From contig NC_080067.1 of NCBI RefSeq assembly GCF_949987535.1, positions 27,432,039 to 27,496,038 on the forward strand: DNA of 64,000 nt, in the 5' to 3' direction. Of this stretch, positions 47,445-59,604 are shown in pieces (position 1 is the first letter of the stretch; each line of letters begins with the position of its first letter). This DNA is from Balaenoptera acutorostrata (taxonomy: Eukaryota > Chordata > Mammalia > Artiodactyla > Balaenopteridae). The notes under the pieces are model-generated. The model made no database searches and was not told the DNA's origin. It saw nothing but the letters and a program-made list of their open reading frames with translations. A program made the position numbers and the translations under genes.

Positions 47445-49640
47445 AATGTTACCTTTTACTTGACAATATTTCCCATGTAATATAATAGACCAAATAAGCA
47501 TAATTAGTTTAATATCTCTCTTGGAGACACTTCAGGACAATACCAGTTTCTTTTCTCTTAACTAAATTGATTTTCTTTTTTCAACCCTCCTTTTACTGAA
47601 AACACACATCTTTTTCCCCTTTGAATACTTAAATGTCTACCTTATTATTTCTACTAACTTTATTTTATTTATTTATTTTTAAATTTATTTATTTATTTTT
47701 AAATTTATTTTTGGCTGCTTTGGGTCTTCGTTGCTGCGCGTGGGCTTTCTCTAGTTGTGGTGAGCGGGGTCTACTCTTCGTTGCGGTGCACGGACTTCTC
47801 ATTGCAGTGGCTTCTCTTGCTGCGGAGCGCTGGCTCTAGGGCGCACAGCCTTCAGTAGTTGTGGCGTGTGGGCTCAGTAGTTGTGGCTTGCGGGCTCTAG
47901 AGCACAAGCTCAGTAGTTGTGGCACACGGGCTTAGTTACTCTGAGGCATGTGGGATCTTCCTGGACCAAGGATCGAACCTGTGTCCCCTGCATTGGCAAG
48001 TGGATTCTTAACCACTGCATCACGAGGGAAGTCCCTATTTCTACTAACTTTAAGTACATTTATAATTTTTAACCCTTAAAAACCTTAACCCCTAACAAAA
48101 ACCAAGAAACAATCCACTGTGAAATGTTTGTCATACCAGCATTTCCTGATTGGCAAGCTTCTGAACATATTCCACAACCTTTAGAAACATACATTTTCTC
48201 ATAGCATGATTTCTTTTCTCAATGTGGTACAAGACGTGTGTCCAATAATCCCAAACATCTTTAGTTTCTCTCTAATAAGAAGTCAAAGTAGGTCAATTTA
48301 GACATGCTTAGCAATGAATGTTTCAGTATTTTTATCTTAATTGGAAATGGTCTGAATAGTCTGTGAATTCCCATCACTTAATTTGATTTAGCAAAAAAGT
48401 TTCAAGTGACCCAAAATCTGGTGAAACTCTTTTTAAGTATACATACCATAAAACATAATCATTTTTAAAGAGTTCACCTAAAAGCTTTCATCCCATTTAT
48501 CTCAGTTTCATGACTTATGAAAATATCATCATACTAAGTTAATTTTTTTTGACGAATTTTGTAACAAAGATCACATGAACTTTTAGTAAACCTAGGCACT
48601 GAATAAAAGTATTAGTCTTGATGACTCGAAAGACATGTTCATATTAATCAAACCAACAACTTAAACTTGTTTCATTTGCTGAACACTAGTCCTAGATCGC
48701 ATGCTCCTCTAAAACTTTGGGTTAGCTTTTTGTTACATTTAGAAATATTTGATTTGTAAGTGCTTGCTTTTAAGTCAATTAGATAGAGCTCTTTTACAAA
48801 TTCCTTTAGGTGATATCATCTGGATGTAGAAACTTATACTTATGACATACATACAGACATACACACATCCAGATAGACACAGAGATCTCATAGTTTTCCT
48901 GCTTGAGCTTTAAAAGGTCTTTTTATTCCCCTCAGTTGTACATTCTACTAATTGAGCCAAGGCTGTAGTCTCAGGCAATGTGGGCTGTCTTTGCACTGCA
49001 AGGACATGATAAGAGTTATAATGTCAAGTTTTCCCCTAGGACTACTTCTATTCTCACAGGGTCAGAATATTGATAAGATGTTTTATCAAGCCAGTTTTCT
49101 TTAATTGTGCATGCAAATATCAGTTTTGGAATGTCAAAAGAGTTCCATCCTGGTCATTTTGGGGGTTCAATAAGTACTTGCAAGTATTAGCTCCATACCA
49201 ATTGTAGAAGCCAGCTGCAGTTCCAGTTGGTGGTTGCCTGTCCAGGAGCTGGTAGGCTTTAGAAACACAATTTCCCACTTCACTCCAAAATTTCTTCCAT
49301 GTCTTTCTGCTTAGACATTCCCCCTAGGTCCCTCATCTAGAAGTACCCCCTGTTCCTCTGCCTAGGAATCCCCCCAGAGCCTCTTCACCTAGGAAATGTA
49401 CCGTACCCCTTCAAGACTCCAAGTCTCAAGGTAACAGCTCAAATAAAAGTTATGTCTCACTTAATACAAGGAGATCCAGATAAGAGGAAGAACTCGCCAA
49501 AGCACCCAGGGGTGCTTTGAAGCCAGAGGGGCTCAAATGGCCCATGCTTGGTTGCAAGCAAAAGTCCAAAATAAATTCCAGGTGAGTTTTTCTGATATCC
49601 TGCCAACTACACCAACTAATGGTGTTGGTGAAAATAATCA
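47445..49640. other. Unclassified, possibly ERV-derived, no gene
   Basis: AT-rich sequence continuing the target of the older L1 insertion. It may be the gag/leader side of the minus-strand ERV, since it lies upstream of pol in that orientation, but no motif proves it. It carries one SINE at 47,663-48,035. Confidence 0.35.
47663..48035 (-). mobile_element. tRNA-derived SINE (CHR family)
   Basis: A minus-strand copy of the same variant as 30,149-30,498, with repeated 'cagtagttgtggc' phrases. The A/T-rich tail is at the left and the head at the right (cacgagggaagtccc). TSD tatttctactaacttta at 47,646-47,662 and 48,036-48,052. Confidence 0.95.
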
Positions 49641-49649
49641 ATAAACAAT

Positions 49650-50340
49650 CTATAACAGGAATAGAGAAGAGTTTTATCTGAGCCAAACTGAGGACTATAG
49701 CCCAGAAGACACCCCCTTAGATAACTCTGAGGAACTGTTCCAGAGAAGCATGGTTTTCAGTACAGTTTTATATCTTGTCAAAACAAAGCACATTAAACAA
49801 GTCAGATATACATTCCTTCAAGGTTTCAAAAAAAAGAAAGAAACGAAAAGTACACATGTGCACAACAAGTCAGTATGGCCTTGGCACCTGGGAAAAAGTC
49901 AGCACTGCAGGAGTACAAGCCCTGGCATCCCAGGAAGGGAGAAGTTTAATCTTTGTTTTTAACACAGATGTTCTTTACTTCTGGTCTTAAAGCACGTGTA
50001 CAAAGTAGGTTTGATAGGCAAGCCCCCCCAGCCGCAATGCCCCCATGTGCATGATGTCTGTTCTTTCAGAAGCACAGGGTCTCACACAAAGGAGACCCGG
50101 GGGGTTGCTAATCCCCCACTCCTGATGCTGAGCCTGGGGAGAAGGAACCCCACTGACTGGTCATTGGGACCCTCTGAGGAAAGAGGCGCTGGTCCCATCC
50201 GAGCTGGGGCTGTGCTGAGGGATTGGAACATAGAAGTTAAGTCAAACCTGGAGGCCAGACCAATAGGACGGGCGCCGCCCTGCCCTCATCCAGCTCTCTA
50301 ACAGCAACACTGAAGCTTAAAGGGGACCAGGGCAGATGAC
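49650..50340 (-). repeat. Possible ERV LTR
   Basis: The sequence (agagttttatctgagccaaa, ctgaggactatagcccagaa, ending GC-rich) resembles mammalian LTRs on the minus strand, and it sits where a 5' LTR of the minus-strand ERV would be. No TSD or primer-binding site was found, so this is tentative. Confidence 0.35.
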
Positions 50341-50574
50341 TGACTATCACGGAGGCCGAAGCTGGACCCTGAATGGGGCTAAAGATGGTGTGAGGACATT
50401 ACTGGGATAGCTACAGTGATTGGAAGACAGACTCTGTGTAGGACATTCTGCTCCATTCATTTAAATACCCAAGATCCGAGAACTTTACATGGACACACAG
50501 GATTGTTTAAGCAGGTGCATGCTGCCATATCTAGGGCTCAACTCAGTCTACAACCAACTTGCAAGTGGCTCCAG

Positions 50575-50795
50575 GAAACACACACAGGTGTACACACACA
50601 GATGCACAGGGACACAAACTATATATGCACTGCACAGAACAAATATATGCACAAACTAGCATATGAACATAAATGCAGATGCATGCATAGCACACATATG
50701 CACATGCACCCATAAACATGTGCATGTGCAAATGCACATGCATAGCACATGTATGCACACAGGCACATGTACGTGCAGAGCACACACACAGGGAA
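50575..50795. repeat. Degenerate CA/TGCA purine-pyrimidine tract
   Basis: About 220 bp rich in alternating purine-pyrimidine words (acacacag, tgcacatgc, atgcatgcatag) with nested repeats such as gcatagcacatgtatgcaca. No coding potential; possible Z-DNA former. Confidence 0.85.
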
Positions 50796-50901
50796 TAAAG
50801 TGAATGCCGTAAAGCGTTAATTCCTGAACCCAAGTGAAGCTCATATGTATTCTTCCTTTTTTTTTTTCAGCTTCGATGTTTTTCAAAATTCCAATGGCAT
50901 A

Positions 50902-51241
50902 GGGGCTTCCCTGGTGGCGCAGTGGTTGAGAATCTGCCTGCTAATGCAGGGGACACGGGTTCGAGCCCTGGTCTGGGAAGATCCCACATGCCACGGAGCA
51001 GCTGGGCCCGTGAGCCACAATTGCTGAGCCTGCGCGTCTGGAGCCTGTGCCCCGCAACGGGAGGGGCCGCGATAGAGAAAGGCCCACGCACCGCCATGAA
51101 GAGCGGTCCCCGCACCGCGATGAAGAGTGGCCCCCGCTTGCCGCAACTGGAGAAAGCCCTACGCACGAACCGAAGACCCAACACAGCCAAAAATAAATAA
51201 ATAAATAAATAAATAAAAAAGAAAATCCAAAAAAAAAAAAA
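50902..51241 (+). mobile_element. tRNA-derived SINE with 24-bp duplication
   Basis: A full-length CHR-family copy with the internal 24-bp duplication and (AAAT)n tail. TSD aaaattccaatggcata at 50,885-50,901 and 51,242-51,258. Confidence 0.96.
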
Positions 51242-52460
51242 AAAATTCCAATGGCATATTTCACAAAAACTGAACAAACAATCTTGACATTTTTATGGAA
51301 ACACAAAGGACACTGAACAGCCAAGGGGATCCTGAGATGGGAGAGCAGCAGCTGGAGGAAACTCACTTCCTGACTTCAAACCCTACTGCAAATCTACAGT
51401 AACCAAACAGTGCAGAGATGGCACAAAAGGAGACTCAAGGGCAAGAGGAATAGAATAGACAGTCCAGGAATAAACCCACAAATAGGTGATCAGTGAATTT
51501 ATGACAGAGTTGCCAAGGACATACACCAGGGAAAGGATAGTCCCCTCAATAAACTGCCTGGAAAACGGAATATCACAAGCCAAAGAAGGACACTGAATAC
51601 CATCTGCACCACACACAAAACTAACGAAAACCTACAGCTTTCCACATCAAAACCTTCCTTTACTGGGTCCTCTGAAGACGGACACCCAGCAGTCAGCAAC
51701 ACCAGCAGTCAGCAACACACAGGAGACTTCTCCCTACTTTTTACTCAAAATTTCCCCACACAGTGGAACCTCCCAGCAGGTCCTGAAGAAAACGAGCTCC
51801 TCTCAGTGTGGGTGCGGCCCAGTGCTGTCTTGAAGCCAAGTACCTGACGGGTCCTGAGGAGACCCAGCTCCTGTCAGCTGTGCACAGAGCCAGGTCTGTG
51901 GGCAGAACAGGCAGGCCCTGCACTGGTAAGCCAGGCGGGCTTGTCGCCCTCTGCTGAGAAAGTTGCGAAATGCAGGCTGCACCCACTCAGTTCAGTGGAA
52001 ACCCAGTACCCTGCTCAGCATCCTACTGAATCCACTAAAGTTTGGAAATACAGATGAATGGAGGCCAATATCTCATGACTTCTCAAAAAGAGTCGTAGAA
52101 CAATTAGAAACCATACGCAATGAAATGAATGTAGACACAAACTTTACAACTTACACCCAAAGTCACTCAAAATAGTCCACAGACACATTTACAATATAAA
52201 ACTTTAAACATTATAGAAGAAAACATAGAAGATAATCTACATTGCCATGGGTTTCATCACGTAGATCATGAGCTTTGAATTTTTATCACATAGCACGTAA
52301 AGCCCACACACAAAAGAGGAAAAAAATTAAAACATGTACTTTCTAAAATTAAAAATTGTTACTCGGTGATACCAAATTCAAAAACCAAAGGATAAGCATC
52401 AAACTGGAGAAAAATATTTGCTAAACACATATCTGATAAAGAATTTGTACTCACATTATA

Positions 52461-53128
52461 CAAAAATCGATAAAACAAACAGCTGTACTAAAAATGGGTA
52501 AAGATCTGAACAAACACCTGGCCAAAGAAGATACACAGATAATAAATAAGTGTACAAAAATATGATCCACGTCGTATACCATTAGGGAATTACACATGAA
52601 AACAATAAGACAGCACTACACACATATTAGAACTGCTAACCTCCTCCCAAAAGGACAACACCAATTACTGGAGGATGGGCCAAAACAGCAACTCGCCTTC
52701 ATTGCTGATGGCACACAAATATGGCCGCTTGAGATACAGTTTGGCAGTATTTTCCAAAGCCAAACAAGTCTCACCCCTTGAGATCCATCTTTATGCCTCC
52801 AGTATTCACAGAACTGCTTTGAAAAACTACATCCAAATGAAAAAAGAACAATATTATGCACAGAAGCTCTACTCATAATGTCTAAATCTTCCAGGAATCA
52901 GGGTTTCTTCAGAAGATGAATGCATAAGGAAATTGGGGTACATACATGTGAAGGGGAGACTCGGACACCCCAAACTATGGAATTTCAATAGACCCCAAAC
53001 AGCTAAAACAATTTTGACAAAGAAAATCAAAGTTGGAGGCTGACACTTCCCAATTTCAAATGTTAGTACACAGCAACAGGAAATAAAACACTGTGATACT
53101 GGCATGAGCTATACATAGAGATGAATGG
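52461..53128 (+). repeat. Near-identical tract shared with copy A
   Basis: Partner of 26,601-27,268; 667 of 668 bases agree. Flanking aligned bases are diverged. Confidence 0.95.
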
Positions 53129-54428
53129 AATTGAATGGAGATCCCAGAAATAAAACCACCTGTATAGGATGAACTGATTTTAGACAAGAGTAAACAGCAT
53201 GAAATTGGGGGGAAATGATGTTTTCTACAAATGGTGCTAGGCAATTGGCTATCCATAGGCAGGGAAATGAAATTGGACCCTTACCTCATCTCACACACAA
53301 AAAGTATCTCAAAATACATAAAAGGTTTCAATGTAAAAAGTAAAATTTTACTCAGCCCCTTGTATCTACTGGCTACACATCCATGGATTCAACAAAATCC
53401 AGATCAGAACTATTAGGGGAAAAATTCCAAAAATTTTCAAAAGGAAAAACTTGAATTTTCCACATGCCAACAACTATTTACATAGAATTTACATTAAATT
53501 TACAACATTTATATAGCATTTATATTATATTAGTTCTTATAAGTAATCTAGATTTGATTTAAAATATAAAGGAAAATGTGTCTATGTTATTTGCAAATAC
53601 TATACAATTTTATATAAAAGACTTGAACATCCGCGGATTTTGGTAAGCTCTCGGTGACCTGGAAACAATCTCCCACAGATAACGAAGGAAAACTGTATAA
53701 AATCTCCAAGAAAACATGAGGATAAACCTTCACAACTTTGGGTTTAGCCATGGTTTCTTAGATCTGACAGCGATGCACAAGCAACCAAAGGAAAAAGATT
53801 GGATTTCCTCAAAATTAAAAAACTGTGCATCGAAAGAAGCAATCTAGAAAGTGAAAAGACAGCCCACAGAATGGAAGAAAATAATTCCACATTTTATATC
53901 TGATGAGTCTTTACCCAGTGTGTATCATCAATTCTTACAACTCATCAACAAAGAAAAACAACCCAAGTTTAAATATGGACAAAGCATTTAAATAGACACT
54001 TCTCCACATAAGACATGCAAATGGACAGTAAGCAGATGAAAAGATAGGATGGAAATGCAAGTTAAAGCCACAATGCAATAACTCCGTCACACACTCTAAA
54101 ATGGTTATAATCAAGAAATTTAAAAATAACAAATGTTTGCAACAATACAGAGACATCGGAAACTTTAATCATTACTTGTGGAAATTGAAAAGGGTGTAAC
54201 CTATTTTCTGATACGAATATACAATTACCATAAGGTTCAACAACTCCACTCCTAGATAGATTACACAAAGAATTGAACACAGGCGTACACATTTATTGAT
54301 AGCAGCATTGTTCACAATAGCCAAAAGGAAGAACTAATGCAAATGTCCACCAATGGTTAAATGGATAAATAATATGGCGCTTGATCCATAAACTGCCATA
54401 TTTTTCTGCCATAAAAAGGAATCAAGAG

Positions 54429-54737
54429 GGGGCTTCCCTGGTGGCGCAGTGGTTGAGAATCTGCCTGCTAATGCAGGAGACACGGGTTCGAGCCCTGGTC
54501 TGGGAGGATCCCACATGCCGCGGAGCGGCTGGGCCCGTGAGCCACAGCTGCTGAGCCTGCGCGTCTGGAGCCTGTGCCCCGCAACGGGAGGGGCCGCGAT
54601 AGTGAAAGGCCCGCGCACCGCGATGAAGAGCGGTCCCCGCACCGCGATGAAGAGTGGCCCCCACTTGCCGCAACTGGAGAAAGCCCTCGCACGAACCGAA
54701 GACCCAGCACAGCCAAAAAAAAAAAAAAAAAAAAAAA
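54429..54737 (+). mobile_element. tRNA-derived SINE with 24-bp duplication
   Basis: A full-length CHR-family copy with the 24-bp duplication; tail is plain poly(A). TSD aaaaaggaatcaagag at 54,413-54,428 and 54,738-54,753. Confidence 0.96.
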
Positions 54738-55254
54738 AAAAAGGAATCAAGAGAAATGGTGGGGTTTCTGTGGAAAACAGTATGGCAGTTCTTCAAAAAC
54801 TTCAGAGAATTAACATACGATCCATCAACTCCACATCAGGGTATATACCCAAAAGATTGAAAGCAAAGACTGGAACAGATATGGGTACACCCATCTTCAT
54901 AGCAGCATTAACCAGAGTAGCAAAAGGTGGAAGCAGTCCAAGTGTCCATTGGTGGATGAATGGGTAAACTGAATGTGGTATACACACAAAAGATTGTAAA
55001 CTCAGCCTTAAGAACTAAGAAAATTCTGACACGTGCTACAACATATATGAACCTTGAAGCCATTAGAAGTGAAGTAGCCCTGTCACAAAAGGACAAAAAA
55101 TGATACATGAGGTATCCAGCGAAGTCAAATTCAAAGGCAGAATACAGAATGCATTTGCCAGGGCTGTGGGAAATTAATGTCAAATGGCTAAAGAGTTTCA
55201 TCAGTGAAAATGGAAAAGTTCTGAATGTGGATGGTGAGGACATTTGTACAAACC

Positions 55255-55358
55255 ATAAAAACTAACCACCCCCATGTTCCGAGGCCTCTCGCCTTCTGAG
55301 ATGGCCCACACTCTGTGGAGTGTGTTTCTCTCTAAATAAATCTACTTCTTACTTAATA

Positions 55359-55401
<43 letters not shown>

Positions 55402-55440
55402 AAATTTTAAATAAAGATTAAATTTTAAAAAGGGACAGAA
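55255..55440 (+). repeat. LTR-like tail and (AAAT)n
   Basis: A short segment with ctcgccttctgagatggccc and tctctctaaataaatctact looks like the R/U5 part of a retroviral LTR (weak). It is followed by an (AAAT)n run at about 55,360-55,404. Confidence 0.4.
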
Positions 55441-55459
55441 AAGAAGAGAAAACATCAAT

Positions 55460-55650
55460 CTTTGCAAAGAAGCCAAGCCCTACCCAGATCCTGCTCACCC
55501 AGAGTGATGATGCAGTTTGCCTTTGGAGGGTTTCACATATTTTTAAGGGGCGCTGTGTTAAGATTATATGAGTAGCCACTATGTCTTGGGTGTTGCAGAT
55601 GACCTGGATGTGGTGGAAACAGTGGGATTTCTAATTCCAGTTTTACATCT
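55460..55650 (+). repeat. Local repeat unit, copy 1
   Basis: Shares its order with 56,610-56,800: gccaagccctacccagatcc, ccactatgtcttgggtgttg, tggaaacagtgggatttc. Origin unknown. Confidence 0.75.
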
Positions 55651-55689
55651 CAAACCTCCAAAACACTCTTATAACTAGTAAATGAATTC

Positions 55690-55965
55690 AATGAAGTGCA
55701 GGATTCAAAATCAATACACAGAAGTCCTATACACTAATAGTGAATTGTGTTGTGCTCCTATTCACTAATAATGAATCATCAGAGAGAGAAATGATGAAAA
55801 CATATTTACAATAACATCCAAAGAATAAAATACTTAAGAATAAATTTAACCCAAGACATGAAAGAACTGCACACGGAAAATGTAAAGACATCGATGAAGT
55901 AATTGAAGATGCAAGTAAATGGAATGATATCCTGTGCTCATGAAAATCATAATAATTTCCCCATT
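55690..55965 (+). mobile_element. Old L1 ORF2 fragment
   Basis: Resembles the L1 RT-downstream region (tacacagaagtcctatacac, ccaaagaataaaatacttaa). Diverged and open in no frame. From 55,966 to 56,609 I recognise nothing firm. Confidence 0.7.
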
Positions 55966-56609
55966 TGGAAGTTATGTGCTGGTTTCCCTGGAAGAGTGTC
56001 CCTCTTCTGGGTAAAACACACTGGAGTATTTTGTGTGAAGTGGCAAGTGCAGTAAAGAAAGGAAGGTTCTGGGATCCGAGCGTGCAGATAAACAGTACTT
56101 TGTTCTGCTGTTGCAAGTTTTCTGTAGGTTTGAAATCACTGGAAAGTCAATAACTTTCCAAACCACATTATCACACTTTTTTTTTTTTGAGATGGTGGAG
56201 AGGAAGGAAACATTTATTTAGATCAGCCAATCACTCTGTTTCCCTTACAGCAAAAGCCTAAGAGCAGCTCAAATTTTGTGAACACTATTCTCTTAAAAAC
56301 ACACACACAAAAAGACCCCTAAATTCAAAAGTAAAATACCATTTTAAAAAAACCCCAAAACTTAAAAAACCTAAAGAGAGCCTCTCCTGAGCCACCTCAA
56401 AATTGAAACTGTTTCCTTTTTCTTCTACTCAAGAAGTGCAGGCAATGAACTAATTAAACATTTACGTTTCAATTTAATGACGCTCTCCATGTGCTCTACT
56501 TATGTTTACTAGGTAGAGCTGAAGTAGATGTTTTGGCTATAGCCCATCTAGGGTGCCAACATCACTATTTTATAAATCGCTTGCTAGTAGCAAGTGAGAA
56601 AGTGAGAAG

Positions 56610-56800
56610 CATCACACTTTCTTACAGACGCCAAGCCTTACCCAGATCCAGTTCACACAGTCATAAACGTGATCGCCCTCCTAGGAGTCCACATGGAGTT
56701 GACAGGAACTGTGTGAAGGTTATATTACGGGCCACTATGTCTTCTGTGTTGCAGATGCCCTGGATGTGACAGAAACAGTGGGATGTTCCAATTCCAATTT
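56610..56800 (+). repeat. Local repeat unit, copy 2
   Basis: Partner of 55,460-55,650 at about 1.15 kb offset (gccaagccttacccagatcc, ggccactatgtcttctgtgt). Confidence 0.75.
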
Positions 56801-56849
56801 TCTACCTGTGGAACCAAGTCCAAGGGTAGAAAGCGCATGTCCTGTATGT

Positions 56850-57450
56850 CAGAGAGGTGAGCTCAACCACCCTGTGGGCAGTGAGGGAAGTGCAGGAGTG
56901 CCTATATCCCAGTTTCCTGAAGTCAGTGCTCTTTGCTGACAGAACTGCTGAATCCACTAATTTTTGGACATTCACACTGAAATGGAGTCTATATCCCGTA
57001 ACTTTTCCAAAAATAGATAAGGAAAAATTAATTGAAAACTATTAGGCATGAAATAAACCAAGATGTAAACTTTACAACTTACACCAAATTCACACACAAT
57101 TATTTATAGACCAATGTTAAACGCAAAACTATTCAAAATTAGAGAAGAAAATAGACATGAGCTTAGGTTTGGTCATGTAGATCATGAACTTTGAGTTTTA
57201 ACACACAATACAAAAAGGCAATCCAGAAAGAAAAACAAGGAACACTGGGGACTTAATAAAATTAAAGATTTTAATCTGTGAAAGATCTTATTCAGGAAAT
57301 CAAAAGATAATTCACATGCTGGGAGAAAAATAGTTGCAAATACATATCTAATAAAGGATTTGTCTCAAAATATACATAGAACTCTTCCCATTAAAACTTG
57401 GGAAAGATTGGAATGGACACCTGGTCAAAGAAAGTACACCGATAGTATAA
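56850..57450 (+). repeat. Composite repeat, partial copy C
   Basis: A more diverged relative of copies A and B: gctgaatccactaatttttgg, aactttacaacttacacc, atcatgaactttgagtttt. It covers only the stretch around the embedded segment's right end and the following L1-like part. Confidence 0.7.
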
Positions 57451-57589
57451 AAAACTATGCCCAGGACTGGGTGGCAGAAAGAGTTATCCAGATCAACTCC
57501 CTGAATCATGTGGACTAGTTCTGTCCTTCCTGGAGGCCTCAGAAAGATGGAGAGGCAGGAAGGGGAAGAGGGCCAGTTATTCTTAAACC

Positions 57590-58690
57590 TAACTTTAACC
57601 TTGACGACTCTCACCACTTTCATTCAACATGGTCTAGGAAGACCCAGCCATAGTAATTAGATGAAAAAAAAAACAAGAACTAAGAGGAATCTGATGGCAG
57701 AGGAAAAATGAAAACTCTCACTGTTTGTAGATGACATGATACATTATAGAGAAAATCCTGAAGATGACACCCAAAAACATATAAAACTCATCAAAAAGTT
57801 CACTTAAGTTGCAGAATAGAAAATTAATCTACAGAAATCGGTTGCATTTCTATACACTCACAACAAACTATCAGAAAGAGAAATTAAGAAAACAACCTCA
57901 ATGACAATGACATCAACAAAAATAAAGTATCTAGGGATACATCTAACCCAGAAGGTAAAAGACCTGTACTCGGAAAACTGGAAGACATTGATAAAAGAAA
58001 TCGAAGAGTACACAACCAAATGGAAAGATATGTCATGTTCATGGATTGGAAGAATTTGTATTGTTCAAATGCTTCCACACCCCAGGGCAATCTAGAGATT
58101 TGATTCCATTCCTATCAAAACACCAATGGTTTTATTTAGAGAATTAGAACAAAGAATTCCAATATGTGTATGGAAGCATGAAAGAACCTGAAAAGTCAAT
58201 ACAATCTTAAGAAAGAAACACAGGGCTTCCCTGGTGGCGCAGTGGTTGAGAGTCTGCCTGCTAATGCAGGGGACACGGGTTCGAGCCCTGGCCTTGGAAG
58301 ATCCCACATGCCGCAGAGCGGCTGGGCCCGTGAGCCACAACTGCTGAGCCTGCGCGTCTGGAGCCTGTGCTCCGCAACGAGAGAGGCCGCGACGGTGAGA
58401 GGCCTGCGCATCGCGATGAAGAGTGGCCCCCGCTTGCCACAACTGGAGAAAGCCCTCGCACAGAAACGAAGACCCAACACAGCCAAAATCAATCAATCAA
58501 TCAATCAAACATACGCATCTGATTCAAGATCCTCATTAAAAAAAAAAAAAAAAAAAGAAAGAAACACAAACCTGCACGTATGACTCTACCCTATTACAAA
58601 CTATACTAGAAACATAGAATCATCAAGACAGTATGGGCTAGGTATTTACAGAAGCTGTCTTGTAACACTAGATGCCTAGCACCTGGATAT
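57590..58690 (+). mobile_element. Old L1 ORF2 fragment (RT region)
   Basis: Contains ctcactgtttgtagatgaca, encoding the RT FVDDMI-type box, then cgaagagtacacaaccaaat and further ORF2 sequence on both sides of a SINE. Multiple stops. The stretch 57,451-57,589 shows nothing I recognise. Confidence 0.8.
58223..58554 (+). mobile_element. tRNA-derived SINE (CHR family)
   Basis: A full-length + strand copy without the 24-bp duplication, with a variant tail of (AATC)n then poly(A). TSD aagaaagaaacaca at 58,209-58,222 and 58,555-58,568. Confidence 0.95.
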
Positions 58691-58701
58691 TTTTAAAGCT
58701 A

Positions 58702-59604
58702 ATGGATTGGTTCAAGATGGCAGAGTAGAAGGACATGCTCTCAATCCCTCTTTCAAGAACACTGGAATCACAGCTAACTGTTGAACAATCATCGACAGGA
58801 AGACACTGGAACTCACCAAAAAAGATACCCCACATGCAAAGACAAAGGAGAAGCTGCAGTGAGACAGTAGGAAGGGCGCAATCACAATAAAATCAAATCC
58901 CATAACTGCTGGGTGGGTGACTCACAAACTGGAGAACATTTATACCACAGAAGTCCACCCACTGGAGTGAAGGTTCTGAGTCACACATCAGGCTTCCCAA
59001 CCTGGGGGCCTGGCAACAGGAGGAGGAATTCCTGGAGAATCAGACTTTGAAGGCTAGTGGGATTTGATTGCAGGACTTTGGCACGACTGGGGGAAACAGA
59101 GACTCCACTCTTGGAGGGCACACACAAAGTAGAGTGCGCACTGGGAACCAGGGGAAGGAGCAGTGACCCCATAGGAGACTGAACCAGACCTCCCTGCTAG
59201 TGTTGGAGGGTCTTCTGCAGAGGCGGGGGCAGCTGTGGCTCACCAAGGGACAAGGACACTGGCAGAAGTTCTGGGAAGTACTCCTTGGTGTGAGCCCTCC
59301 CAGAGTCCACCATTAGACCCACCAAAGAGCCCAGGTAGGCTCCAGTGTTGGGTCACCTCAGGCCAAACAACCAACAGGGAGGGAACACAGCTGCACCCAT
59401 CAGCAGACAAGCAGATCAAAGTTTTACTGAGCTCTGCCCACCAGAGCAACAGCCAGCTCTACCCACCACCAGTCCCTCCTATGTGGAAACTTACACAAGC
59501 CTCTTAGATAGCCTCATCCACCAGAGGGCAGAGAGCAGAAGCAAGAAGAACTACAATCCTGCAGCCTGTGGAACAAAAACCACAGTTACAGAAAGATAGA
59601 CAAG
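58702..59604 (+). promoter_or_regulatory. L1 #2 5' UTR with YY1-like site
   Basis: About 900 bp. The AAGATGGC at about 58,713-58,720 matches the YY1 site near L1 transcription starts. The rest shows the usual L1 5' UTR feel with acccaccagag-type repeats. Promoter activity is inferred. Confidence 0.65.

Larger units (their letters stand above)
50870..55250 (+). repeat. Composite L1-containing repeat, copy B
   Basis: Second copy of the unit at 25,190-29,190, same orientation and order, including the embedded ~440-bp segment (about 51,655-52,060). It extends further left into L1 ORF2 sequence. SINEs lie at 50,902-51,241 and 54,429-54,737; the latter is absent from copy A at the matching site (28,561-28,575), so it came after the two copies separated. 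Confidence 0.75.

Noticed and set aside
50543..50886. Cys-rich small proteins on the minus strand at the CA/TGCA tract
   Set aside because: Repeated Cys, His and Val codons simply reflect the low-complexity TGCA/CA sequence.
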